A DNA stretch of 8,412 bases from Erysipelotrichaceae bacterium (GCA_024681275.1 JAILBD010000095.1:1-8412), one strand, 5' to 3'. Counted from the stretch's first letter, positions 1 through 5,567 are shown. The notes: a model not told the origin generated them from the sequence alone. Program-made: numbers and translations.

Positions 1-372
1 GTTCAGGAACAGCAACGGGACCGGAGAAAGGATGCAAAGCATGACACCGACAGAGATCAGCAGAGACGCCTTTTCATTGAACTGAAGAAAAGCATTCGCT
101 TCCTCCATGGATACGCTTCTGACCTTTTCATTGAAACTGTCCGAACTCACAGTCGGATCAAAGTCAGCGGCATCAAGATCATCTTTCAGCAGATAGTCCG
201 TAGTGACGCCGAAGATCTGCGAAAGCTGGATGATCTTTTTCATATCGGGGACTGACTGTGCGCTCTCCCACTTGGATACGGACTGTCTGGATACATCCAG
301 CATATCCGCCAGTTCTTCCTGAGACCAGCCGTTCCTTTTTCTGTTTTCAATTATCTTATCTGCAAGAATCAT
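1..372 (-). CDS. XRE-family HTH transcriptional regulator with C-terminal membrane segment (partial)
   Basis: The first 124 codons of a gene that runs off the left edge. Residues 4-62 form a classic Cro/C1-type helix-turn-helix: RKRNGWSQEELADMLDVSRQ followed by SVSKWESAQSVPD and the usual TTDYLLKDD end. This marks a DNA-binding repressor or activator. After an acidic linker (about 63-100), residues 104-123 (LLISVGVMLCILSPVPLLFL) are hydrophobic enough to be a membrane helix. HTH proteins with a C-terminal membrane domain are common in Bacillota and may sense envelope or membrane signals; which signal cannot be told here. The start ATG (372-370) is well supported by AGGAGG at 386-381, 8 bases upstream. 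The gene is divergent from the 697-2289 operon and could regulate it, which is inference. The rest of the membrane domain lies outside the window. Confidence 0.95.
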   Translation of the reverse strand, partial: MILADKIIENRKRNGWSQEELADMLDVSRQSVSKWESAQSVPDMKKIIQLSQIFGVTTDYLLKDDLDAADFDPTVSSDSFNEKVRSVSMEEANAFLQFNEKASLLISVGVMLCILSPVPLLFLN

Positions 373-417
373 AAATAATACCTCCTGAATGAAAGGATGT
401 CTTTTTCATCCGCTCTC

Positions 418-447
418 ATCATACGTTTTGCACGATTTGCATGCCAC
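418..447 (-). promoter_or_regulatory. Possible promoter for the XRE gene
   Basis: On the minus strand GTGGCA (447-442) and TATGAT (423-418) are separated by 18 bases and lie about 45 bases upstream of the regulator's ribosome binding site. The -10 matches consensus at five of six positions and the -35 at four. A consensus TTGACA (472-467, minus strand) lies further upstream but has no -10 at a proper distance. Identified by eye only. Confidence 0.3.
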
Positions 448-542
448 CAAGCCGGCCATTCACTTTGTCAACAAGCAGTTGCATCAGGCCTGTCTGATAC
501 AAAAAACGGGTATTCAGCCATCAGGAAAGCCCTGTCTGCCGT

Positions 543-571
543 TTCAAGGAAACACTTCCTTTCAGTATAAT
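543..571 (+). promoter_or_regulatory. Candidate promoter for the DUF3841/nuclease operon
   Basis: A perfect TATAAT at 566-571 has a weak -35 (TTCAAG, 543-548) 17 bases upstream. The inverted repeat AAGGAA-ACAC-TTCCTT (546-561) covers the -35 end and the spacer, where a repressor could block RNA polymerase. The predicted 5' leader would be about 85 bases to the AAAAGGAGG at 656-664. The -10 is good and the -35 poor, so this is a moderate call. Confidence 0.4.
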
Positions 572-664
572 CGAAAGATATCCGTTTTTAAACAGCCGGA
601 AAGGCCATTTACCCGTTTTCCATATGCATCCATTCCTGAAAACGATAAAATATAGAAAAGGAGG

Positions 665-700
665 ATGCTGTTCCATCAGAACAGTTCATTGATGATATGA
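665..700 (+). CDS. Possible 11-codon leader ORF coupled to the DUF3841-like gene
   Basis: AAAAGGAGG (656-664) is the only strong ribosome binding site upstream of the 697 gene, yet it is 32 bases from that start. It sits directly against ATG 665, which opens a short frame (MLFHQNSSLMI) ending at TGA 698-700. This stop overlaps the next start as ATGA (697-700). Ribosomes loading here could terminate and reinitiate at 697. Against this, a spacing of zero between the Shine-Dalgarno sequence and ATG is poor. The peptide itself has no recognisable function. Confidence 0.3.
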   Translation: MLFHQNSSLMI

Positions 701-1266
701 AAGCACGTCTATGGACCATACAGAAACTTTCGCTGCTTACGACGATACTGCAAAGAGGATCCTATCAGCCTGTATTCGCATACAGCGATTATGCCGCCAC
801 ATCAAAGGAGCTGTATGAGCTCTACCAGTTCATCCTGAATTCCTACAACCGCGTCAATGGCACAAACTATCCCGGCCTTGTATTCACCTTCCTTGAACTC
901 GGAGAAGATGGAAATCTCTACGACTGTCAGGACTATGACGCCTTTGTTCGATTCGTTCACCGACATTCCGCTCAGATCAAGTCATTATGGAACGAACTGG
1001 CATCCAAAGACACGATCATCATGTGCATCGAAAAAGACATCGATGAACACTATCCTCTGTTCATCGACATCAACGACTTCCAGTATCTGATGCCGCCGGT
1101 CATCAATGCACCGCCCTATTCGGAAGAGTATCATGAGTTCCTGCTCAACAGCATCTGGAACGGCAGACCGGTCAAGTCCATCTTCCCAAGCAACGCGATA
1201 CAGGCACTGGTCCCCGACATCAAAGCGGAAGATGTCATCGGCCTTTATCCGATGTTCACTTTGTAA
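697..1266 (+). CDS. DUF3841-like protein of unknown function
   Basis: A 189-aa soluble protein opening with MKARLWTIQ, which matches my memory of the start of DUF3841 proteins (M-x-LWTIQ). Later parts also fit that family, such as the acidic/aromatic PLFIDINDFQYLMPP near residues 120-134. DUF3841 has no assigned biochemical function that I know of. The start is supported by the family-like N-terminus rather than by a ribosome binding site: none lies just upstream, and the strong AAAAGGAGG is 32 bases away, before a leader ORF whose stop overlaps this ATG. The next in-frame stop upstream is at 646-648, and no ATG, GTG or TTG lies between. The stop TAA (1264-1266) directly abuts the ATG of the nuclease-like gene, so the two are almost certainly co-transcribed and may act together. 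The family assignment is moderate; that this is a gene is well supported. Confidence 0.85.
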   Translation: MKARLWTIQKLSLLTTILQRGSYQPVFAYSDYAATSKELYELYQFILNSYNRVNGTNYPGLVFTFLELGEDGNLYDCQDYDAFVRFVHRHSAQIKSLWNELASKDTIIMCIEKDIDEHYPLFIDINDFQYLMPPVINAPPYSEEYHEFLLNSIWNGRPVKSIFPSNAIQALVPDIKAEDVIGLYPMFTL

Positions 1267-2289
1267 ATGAAGATGAAAAAGACAACCCTGCATAGTGCAG
1301 CCCGATTCAGCAGCTGCAAAGACTTTTTCGACCGGACCAGGGAAGAAGAGATCGACGCTCTGTGTACGCAGATCTACAAGTCTTTGCATCCGGCAGCTGA
1401 AAAGATGCCGACATGCGAAACGGACGGCGAATACGCCTCATGGTATCATTCCCTCCCGGATCTCGCCCAGCTTCTCTATGACCCGGAAAGATACCGGCAG
1501 GAAACAGCCGAAGAAGCCGACCAGCTCAAAGAAGCACTGAATCAGGAGATCAGAATACTGGAAGAACTTTCTGCCAGTGAGGCTCTGCGTGATCTTCTGT
1601 CATCGGAAGCGTTCCGCAAAGTCCTTTCTTCATCCGGCCTTCGATCCATCAACAAAGCAGTCGATCACAACGCTGCGGCATCGCTTCGCTCGCTTGAAGA
1701 GTCCTTCTCCATCCTTTCCGAAGACAGGCTCGCAGACGTGATCGCTGATCTCAAAAAACAGAAAGATGAACTGTCTGCTTCGATCAGCAGGATGAAAGAA
1801 GAAGAGGTCTGTCCGCCATTCACTGACCTGAACATCGAAATCGAATATCCCCTTTCAGGAAAAGACAGCACAGGCGTTAAACGGATCGACGTCCTTCTCT
1901 CAAAACCGTCATCAAACAGATACGCGATCATCGAACTGAAACAGTGGACGGAAGACAGCATCGATATCAGCATCTCAGAAGATGAAGAGACAGAAACGGA
2001 ATGCATGGTACGCGTCCTGCCTGGAAACAGGAGTCAACTGCATCCGGTGCTTAAAGTCAGGGACATCTACAAGAAGATGCTGGCACAGCAGCTGGATGAA
2101 GGTGCGGTCATCAACTGTTTCGTCTATCTGCACAATCAGCTCTATGACGGCAGTCAGCTCATCAGAGTCTACAGGGACAACGGGATCAATATCTTTGAAG
2201 ACGGTCCGTGGCCCAACAACATCCTCTATACCAAACTATGGCACACAAGGCTCCTGAACAGGCTCAAAGCCCTGTTCTGCGAAGAATGA
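1267..2289 (+). CDS. PD-(D/E)XK nuclease-like protein related to the N-terminus of DUF2075 proteins
   Basis: A 340-aa protein. The signature is spread over the C-terminal half: acidic residues in IEIEYPL (190-196), then KRIDVLL with D208, then AIIELKQW with E223 and K225. This is the E...D...ExK layout of PD-(D/E)XK nucleases. The block RIDVLL-x(n)-IIELKQW, the later QLHP (257-260) and CFVYLHN (284-290) closely resemble the region preceding the helicase in DUF2075 DNA/RNA helicase proteins. The EYASWYHSL motif (55-63) also fits that family's early SWxxSL motif. Two things are odd: the helicase part is absent, and residues about 75-182 form a long charged helical segment between SWxxSL and the nuclease core. 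ATG follows the upstream stop with no gap and no clear ribosome binding site, suggesting translational coupling; ATG 1273 is an alternative. A role in cutting nucleic acid, perhaps in defence, is inference. Confidence 0.88.
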   Translation: MKMKKTTLHSAARFSSCKDFFDRTREEEIDALCTQIYKSLHPAAEKMPTCETDGEYASWYHSLPDLAQLLYDPERYRQETAEEADQLKEALNQEIRILEELSASEALRDLLSSEAFRKVLSSSGLRSINKAVDHNAAASLRSLEESFSILSEDRLADVIADLKKQKDELSASISRMKEEEVCPPFTDLNIEIEYPLSGKDSTGVKRIDVLLSKPSSNRYAIIELKQWTEDSIDISISEDEETETECMVRVLPGNRSQLHPVLKVRDIYKKMLAQQLDEGAVINCFVYLHNQLYDGSQLIRVYRDNGINIFEDGPWPNNILYTKLWHTRLLNRLKALFCEE

Positions 2290-2321
2290 AAAAGACACCC
2301 GGATCTATCGGGTGTCTTTTT
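2289..2321. terminator. Bidirectional intrinsic terminator between converging operons
   Basis: A perfect 13-bp stem: AAAAAGACACCCG (2289-2301) pairs with CGGGTGTCTTTTT (2309-2321) around a 7-base loop. The flanking A and T runs make it work in either direction. It starts at the last base of the nuclease-like gene's TGA and ends inside the stop codon of the converging 61-aa gene (2320-2322), so it serves both units. Confidence 0.93.
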
Positions 2322-2505
2322 ACAGATGAAGGCCTGCATAGATCGCTATCGCAAACAGGAACAGTGTCTTTCGCCAGTGCCTTCTCAGGCGTATCCTGGC
2401 GATCTCACCACGATCCAGACCGCTGTGATAAGCTGCTGAACGAAGAAAGCCTGTCAGCAGCATGATGTGGCCAAGGCCAAACGAGAACGCGAAGATCAGT
2501 ATCAT
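2320..2505 (-). CDS. Small predicted two-helix membrane protein
   Basis: A 61-aa ORF downstream of the VirD4-like ATPase in the same operon. It begins 18 bases after that gene's stop and has its own ribosome binding site (AAAGGA, about 9 bases before ATG 2505-2503). Two hydrophobic stretches are visible: residues 2-19 (IFAFSFGLGHIMLLTG region) and 47-60 (TLFLFAIAIYAGLH). Between them is a strongly basic loop (RGEIARIRLRRHWRK). By the positive-inside rule the loop would be cytoplasmic with both ends outside. I recognise no family. The partner ATPase lacks the membrane domain normally found at the N-terminus of coupling proteins, so this hairpin could anchor it; that is speculation. Its stop codon falls in the terminator. 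Short length keeps the call moderate. Confidence 0.6.
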   Translation of the reverse strand: MILIFAFSFGLGHIMLLTGFLRSAAYHSGLDRGEIARIRLRRHWRKTLFLFAIAIYAGLHL

Positions 2506-2523
2506 TTTTTCTTTTCCTTTCTT

Positions 2524-3789
2524 TTACCTGAACGGAAGACCATCCTGCCAGAGCAGGAGGTCCCGGTCTGTTTTTGCGCCATCGTATCTCTTCGTCTTCT
2601 GCGGCTTTTCTCCGCGCACGAATAGATAGGCATCTTCGAGATCCATGGAAAGGATCGAATCGATGGTCTTGTTGGCTCTTTTGGCGATGAGCTCTGCGCT
2701 TGTCAGATCCTGGCCCCCAAGATAGAGGAGCTTGTCGCAGTTGTTGATGATCGTGCTTGCCCTGGGCTCGCCGTACAGCGAGATCAGCTGCGTCAGATTC
2801 TGAAGCATGATGCTGACGGAGATCTCACGGGATCTTATGACGGATGTGATCTTGTCAAAATCTGGAATGAAGAGCGAATTGGCAAAATCATCGAGATAGA
2901 AGCGTACAGGGATCCTCAGTCTTTCGTGAGGCGAATGATCGGCGATGCGGCACAGCTGCTGCAGAGCCTGGGTCATGAAGGCATTCGCCAGCTTGTCCAG
3001 ACTGCGGTCCGTGTCGCTGATCGTCAGGAACAGCGCGACTTTATGATCGGCAAAGACAGAGAAATCGATCTTTTCTTCTTTTCTGTAAAGTGCCTGTGCA
3101 TCATCGAAACAGAGCGGATCGAGATTCGTCGACAGGATGCCTTTGATGCTGGAATCCATCTTCTCCGCATTGCGGATGTCTTTGATCAGGTTGTAGCGGA
3201 GCCAGGCGGAACTGTCAGGTCTTTCCATGGACAGCTCATACATCAGTCTGCTGAAGAGATCCGTGCTCATCATGCTGAGCAGTTTCGACACGGAGACCAG
3301 GTCGTGTTCCTCTTCAGGCAGGGCTTCAAGGACATAGGAGATCAGACAGGCCAGATACTGTCTGGCTGCCAGATCCCAGTAGGGATCCCTGCTGTTAAGA
3401 CCATCCACGATGCAGGAGCACAGGGACAGGATATCCTGTTCGCTGAAGAGGTCCTTTTCCGCATCGTAGCGGATATAACTGAGGGGATTGTAGCCGTTTC
3501 CTTTCTTCAGATCGGTGAAATCGATCAGCTTCACTTCGTATCCTTTGCAGGAAAGGATATCCGCAAAGTCCCGATGAAGGTTTCCCTTCGTATCGAGGAC
3601 GATCATGCTTTCATGGCTGTAAAGGATGTTGGGTCTGACATAGGATCTGGTCTTTCCAGCACCGGTGGGACCGATCACCAGGACATTGTTGTTGGTCCCG
3701 CTTTTCCAGGTATCGGTATTGAAGAAAATATCCTTCGCCAGATGGTGGATACCAGAGTAATTCATTCTGTTTTCATTTTCAGTATTCAT
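2524..3789 (-). CDS. VirD4/TraG-type coupling ATPase, soluble form
   Basis: A 421-aa P-loop ATPase of the type IV coupling protein (T4CP) family, whose members bring DNA or protein substrates to conjugation channels. Walker A is GPTGAGKT (40-47), followed by a TraG-like strand SMIVLDTKGNLHRDF (61-75) and GYNPLSYI (99-106). Walker B is RFYLDDFAN (296-304). The C-terminal TraG motifs SVIRSREISVSIMLQNLTQL (316-335) and NNCDKLLYLGGQD (349-361) are clear. Differences from the usual form: no N-terminal membrane helices (the P-loop is only 40 residues in), a shorter length than typical Bacillota members of about 550-600 aa, and DDFAN where the family usually has DEFAN. The start ATG has AAAGGAGA six bases upstream (3803-3796) and overlaps the upstream stop as ATGA (3786-3789). 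No relaxase or channel gene accompanies it here, so the substrate is unknown. Confidence 0.95.
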   Translation of the reverse strand: MNTENENRMNYSGIHHLAKDIFFNTDTWKSGTNNNVLVIGPTGAGKTRSYVRPNILYSHESMIVLDTKGNLHRDFADILSCKGYEVKLIDFTDLKKGNGYNPLSYIRYDAEKDLFSEQDILSLCSCIVDGLNSRDPYWDLAARQYLACLISYVLEALPEEEHDLVSVSKLLSMMSTDLFSRLMYELSMERPDSSAWLRYNLIKDIRNAEKMDSSIKGILSTNLDPLCFDDAQALYRKEEKIDFSVFADHKVALFLTISDTDRSLDKLANAFMTQALQQLCRIADHSPHERLRIPVRFYLDDFANSLFIPDFDKITSVIRSREISVSIMLQNLTQLISLYGEPRASTIINNCDKLLYLGGQDLTSAELIAKRANKTIDSILSMDLEDAYLFVRGEKPQKTKRYDGAKTDRDLLLWQDGLPFR

Positions 3790-4481
3790 CTTGTTTCTCC
3801 TTTCTTTACGGTCAGACAGGCGACAGGGATGACGAAGAGTTCGATCAGACGCTCGCGGATCATGAGCGAATTCGCCACGAAACCGGAATCAAGCGGATCG
3901 ATGATCGCCTTATCGAAATTCGACGCATGCATGGAAAGATCCAGATAGATATCCTGCATCGTCTTCGACATGACGCCCGCTTTTTCCAGGCGGAATGCAT
4001 AGAGCTTTTTTGCGACGCTTTCAGGCAGATCCAGATCCTGAACGGCTGATAGATATTCGCCGAGCCTGAGATTGCTGAAGCATCTGACATCAGCGAGACC
4101 CAGCTTTTCAAGATACTGTTCCTTATCGGCATCGGTATGAAATTTTTCCCTGAACGAACGGAAGCAGGCGTCGATCTCCATGCTGCTGAAGTAGAGCAAT
4201 ATCAGAGAATCGATCACGCGATCGCTGCGGATGCCCTTATTCATGTAATCGCTGGCGATGATCACCGCCAGATCGCCATAGCTGATCTCGGTGAACGGTT
4301 TTCTGAAATTCAGATCCATAAAGTTGCCGAAGTATTTCAGCAGATCATCAAACAGTTTTTCCAGGACCGCCGCAACAGGCAGGTCCGCGAATCTGCTCAG
4401 ACCCGGAAGGATGTGCTCTTGAGAAGAACACATTCCGGACTTCAGTCTTCTGATCCTTTTTTCAAGACTTATCTTTTTCAT
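3786..4481 (-). CDS. Unknown protein of the ClpP/VirD4-like operon
   Basis: I do not recognise this 231-aa protein. It has a basic N-terminus (MKKISLEKRIRRLKSG), no signal peptide and a largely helical, charged middle. The last 25 residues include a moderately hydrophobic run (LIELFVIPVACLTV, 212-225) before a basic end (KKGETR), which is probably too short and late for a firm membrane call. It sits between the ClpP-like and VirD4-like genes. Its ATG (4481-4479) follows the clpP stop by only two bases, with AAAGGA about seven bases upstream inside the end of clpP, and its own TGA overlaps the ATPase start by four bases. Such tight coupling suggests matched production and perhaps a physical complex, such as an adaptor between ATPase and peptidase; this is inference from position only. 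Confidence 0.9.
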   Translation of the reverse strand: MKKISLEKRIRRLKSGMCSSQEHILPGLSRFADLPVAAVLEKLFDDLLKYFGNFMDLNFRKPFTEISYGDLAVIIASDYMNKGIRSDRVIDSLILLYFSSMEIDACFRSFREKFHTDADKEQYLEKLGLADVRCFSNLRLGEYLSAVQDLDLPESVAKKLYAFRLEKAGVMSKTMQDIYLDLSMHASNFDKAIIDPLDSGFVANSLMIRERLIELFVIPVACLTVKKGETR

Positions 4482-4483
4482 TT

Positions 4484-5065
4484 CTATATCCTTTCTGCGA
4501 TCTTCGTCGCCAGACCAAAGGCCAATGATTCTTCTGCACTGAAGAAAGTGTCCCTGCGGGTCTTTTCCATGATCCTGTCAAGTGTCTCGCCGCTTCTTTC
4601 GGCGATGATGGAACAAAGGATATCGCGGGTACGCTTCAGGTCATTCAGTTTTTCTTCGAGCTCGGCAGGTTTCATGCCCTTCAGATCTCCGCCTGCGGGA
4701 GCGGGATCGTGGATCATAAGCAGCGAATCCTTAAGCATGATCCTATCTTTGCCAGCCAGAAAAAGGATCGCTGCCATCGAAGCAGCCTGACCGATGCAGA
4801 CCGTAGTAACGGGTGCTTCGATCAGTCTCAGCAGATCATAGGCAGCCAGCCCGCTTTGGACTTCTCCGCCCGGAGAGTTGATATAGATCGTGATCTCTTT
4901 TTCCGGATCACTTTGATGAAGGAAGAGGATCTGCTTGATCAGCGCGTCCATCGAATCTGCGTCGATCTGCTGGCTCAGGAATATCTTTCTGCTCAGGAAG
5001 AGCTCGTCTTCGATGCTGACGCGGTCAAAGCCGCGGGAACTTTCTTTAATCACATTTGGCATCAT
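4484..5065 (-). CDS. ClpP-family serine peptidase
   Basis: A 193-aa ClpP-like peptidase, the barrel-forming proteolytic partner of AAA+ unfoldases. The fold and catalytic set are intact: NVIKESSRG at the N-terminus, YINSPGG oxyanion region (61-67), nucleophile Ser96 in GQAASMAA, His119 in MIHDP and Asp172 in TRRDTF. Length is normal for ClpP. The start is a choice: GTG 5074 is in frame, but it lies inside the ribosome binding site AAGGTGA (5077-5071), which is ideally placed (5 bases) for ATG 5065; ATG 5062 is also possible. The N-terminal half is very close to housekeeping ClpP. The stretch after His119 (DPAPAGGDLKGMKPAELEEK) differs: it lacks the usual HQPxGG and is about four residues longer before the SGE turn. 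The gene overlaps the upstream unknown gene by 20 bases. Its operon place next to a VirD4-like ATPase argues that this is a dedicated copy, not the chromosomal clpP. Confidence 0.93.
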   Translation of the reverse strand: MMPNVIKESSRGFDRVSIEDELFLSRKIFLSQQIDADSMDALIKQILFLHQSDPEKEITIYINSPGGEVQSGLAAYDLLRLIEAPVTTVCIGQAASMAAILFLAGKDRIMLKDSLLMIHDPAPAGGDLKGMKPAELEEKLNDLKRTRDILCSIIAERSGETLDRIMEKTRRDTFFSAEESLAFGLATKIAERI

Positions 5066-5441
5066 ATCTATCACCTTCTTTCTCTAGATCCATTTCCATA
5101 TAGGAATACGCCGTCGGGAAAAATGTTCTGTATTCTTCTCTTTCTTTTCCCTTCTCTCTCCGATAGAGATCGGAATGATAGAGAAGCGAAGAGATCTTTT
5201 TTCTGCTCAGGCCTGATATCACATTCAGATTTCTTTCGATCTCTGTGAGATTGTCGCAGATGATGAATTCTGCATCGGTTCTGATATCCGTATAAAGTTC
5301 CTGTCTTGCCCAGAGGAAGAGCTGGGCATCTTCGATCGAAACGCCGCATTTGCGAGAAAGATGATAGGCTTCTTTTTCTGCCTTGATCGGGCAGAGCTGA
5401 CGTTCGATATAAGTTCTGAACATGTTTTTGTTTCTTTTCAT
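5046..5441 (-). CDS. Unknown small protein, first main gene of the ClpP/VirD4-like operon
   Basis: A 131-aa protein from ATG 5441 (MKRNKNMFRTYIERQ) that I cannot place in a family. It is hydrophilic, rich in Arg, Glu, Tyr and Leu, with no membrane segment; the C-terminal third is very charged (LYRREKGKEREEYRTFF). The start is uncertain. ATG 5441 has no ribosome binding site but overlaps a 17-codon leader ORF's stop as ATGA. A TTG at 5480, 11 bases after AAAGGAG (5498-5492), would add 13 residues (MDRGNRRSGHQKT). ATG 5423 (MFRTYIER) is a third option. The stop (5048-5046) lies inside the start of the ClpP-like gene, so translation of the two is probably coupled. Its lead position in the operon might suit a regulator or adaptor, but no HTH is evident. 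Confidence 0.8.
   Translation of the reverse strand: MKRNKNMFRTYIERQLCPIKAEKEAYHLSRKCGVSIEDAQLFLWARQELYTDIRTDAEFIICDNLTEIERNLNVISGLSRKKISSLLYHSDLYRREKGKEREEYRTFFPTAYSYMEMDLEKEGDRYDAKCD
5071..5077 (-). promoter_or_regulatory. Ribosome binding site that fixes the ClpP-like start
   Basis: AAGGTGA on the minus strand lies five bases before ATG 5065. The alternative start GTG (5074-5072) falls inside this motif, so initiation at the ATG is more credible than the longer reading. Confidence 0.7.
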
Positions 5442-5491
5442 AGTTTTCTGATGACCGGATCTTCTGTTTCCGCGATCCAATCAGTCATCAT
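5438..5491 (-). CDS. Possible 17-codon leader ORF of the ClpP/VirD4-like operon
   Basis: AAAGGAG (5498-5492) is followed at once by ATGATG, opening a frame that reads MMTDWIAETEDPVIRKL and stops at TGA 5440-5438. The stop overlaps the ATG of the next gene as ATGA. The second ATG (5488) has three bases of spacing, short but usable. The peptide is acidic with one Trp and resembles no leader known to me. It may simply load ribosomes for the next gene, or be the stub of a frameshifted N-terminus. The same arrangement occurs at 665-700. Confidence 0.35.
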   Translation of the reverse strand: MMTDWIAETEDPVIRKL

Positions 5492-5519
5492 CTCCTTTCA
5501 GTTCATCGGAAACATCTTC

Positions 5520-5525
5520 ATTTTA
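5520..5525 (-). promoter_or_regulatory. Possible -10 box for the minus-strand operon
   Basis: TAAAAT on the minus strand (5525-5520) lies about 22 bases before the AAAGGAG ribosome binding site. The hexamer 17 bases upstream (CGGAAT, 5548-5543) is a poor -35 but lies within the inverted repeat at 5543-5563. Activation by a protein bound there, or simple weakness, would fit. Low certainty. Confidence 0.3.
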
Positions 5526-5542
5526 AGATCGGTCATATTTTC

Positions 5543-5563
5543 ATTCCGTAATTTCTACGGAAT
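5543..5563. promoter_or_regulatory. 21-bp inverted repeat, candidate operator in the divergent promoter region
   Basis: Two perfect 8-base arms, ATTCCGTA (5543-5550) and TACGGAAT (5556-5563), flank a 5-base spacer ATTTC. There is no T run after it, so it is not an intrinsic terminator. It lies between the divergent operons, just upstream of the plus-strand promoter and over the likely -35 of the minus-strand one. This is a natural place for a dimeric regulator controlling both units. The binding protein is unknown. Confidence 0.5.
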
Positions 5564-5567
5564 AATA

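Larger units (their letters stand above)
373..696. other. Divergent intergenic region between the XRE gene and the DUF3841-like gene
   Basis: This 324-base stretch holds no convincing protein gene. A frame open on the plus strand from 389 to 655 has no ribosome binding site (the AGGAGG beside it faces the other way) and an unlikely composition. Visible elements are candidate promoters on both strands, short inverted repeats (ATCAG/CTGAT at 483-498; AAGGAA/TTCCTT at 546-561) and, at the right end, a strong AAAAGGAGG followed by a tiny leader ORF. Regulatory traffic for both divergent units probably runs through this stretch. Confidence 0.6.

Noticed and set aside
483..543. Nested short inverted repeats that could form an RNA structure or riboswitch
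   Set aside because: Arms are only 4-6 bases and no conserved riboswitch or T-box core is recognisable.
389..655. 88-codon open frame on the plus strand in the first intergenic region
   Set aside because: No ribosome binding site (the nearby AGGAGG serves the opposite strand), unlikely amino acid composition and overlap with promoter-like sequence.
3539..3559. Inverted repeat TATCCTTT/AAAGGATA inside the ATPase gene
   Set aside because: An 8-bp imperfectly placed hairpin in coding sequence, with no T run and no gene boundary; likely chance.
2524..3789. Reading the window as a normal conjugative element on the strength of the VirD4-like gene
   Set aside because: No relaxase, VirB4-like ATPase, channel protein, integrase or att repeats are seen in this window; the wider locus is unknown.
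2926..3948. 340-codon open frame antisense to the VirD4-like ATPase gene
   Set aside because: A mirror of the real gene's codon pattern; the minus-strand protein has clear Walker A, Walker B and TraG motifs, while the antisense translation has none and no ribosome binding site.
4137..4790. 217-codon open frame antisense to the 231-aa and ClpP-like genes
   Set aside because: Overlaps two well-supported minus-strand genes, one with an intact ClpP catalytic triad.
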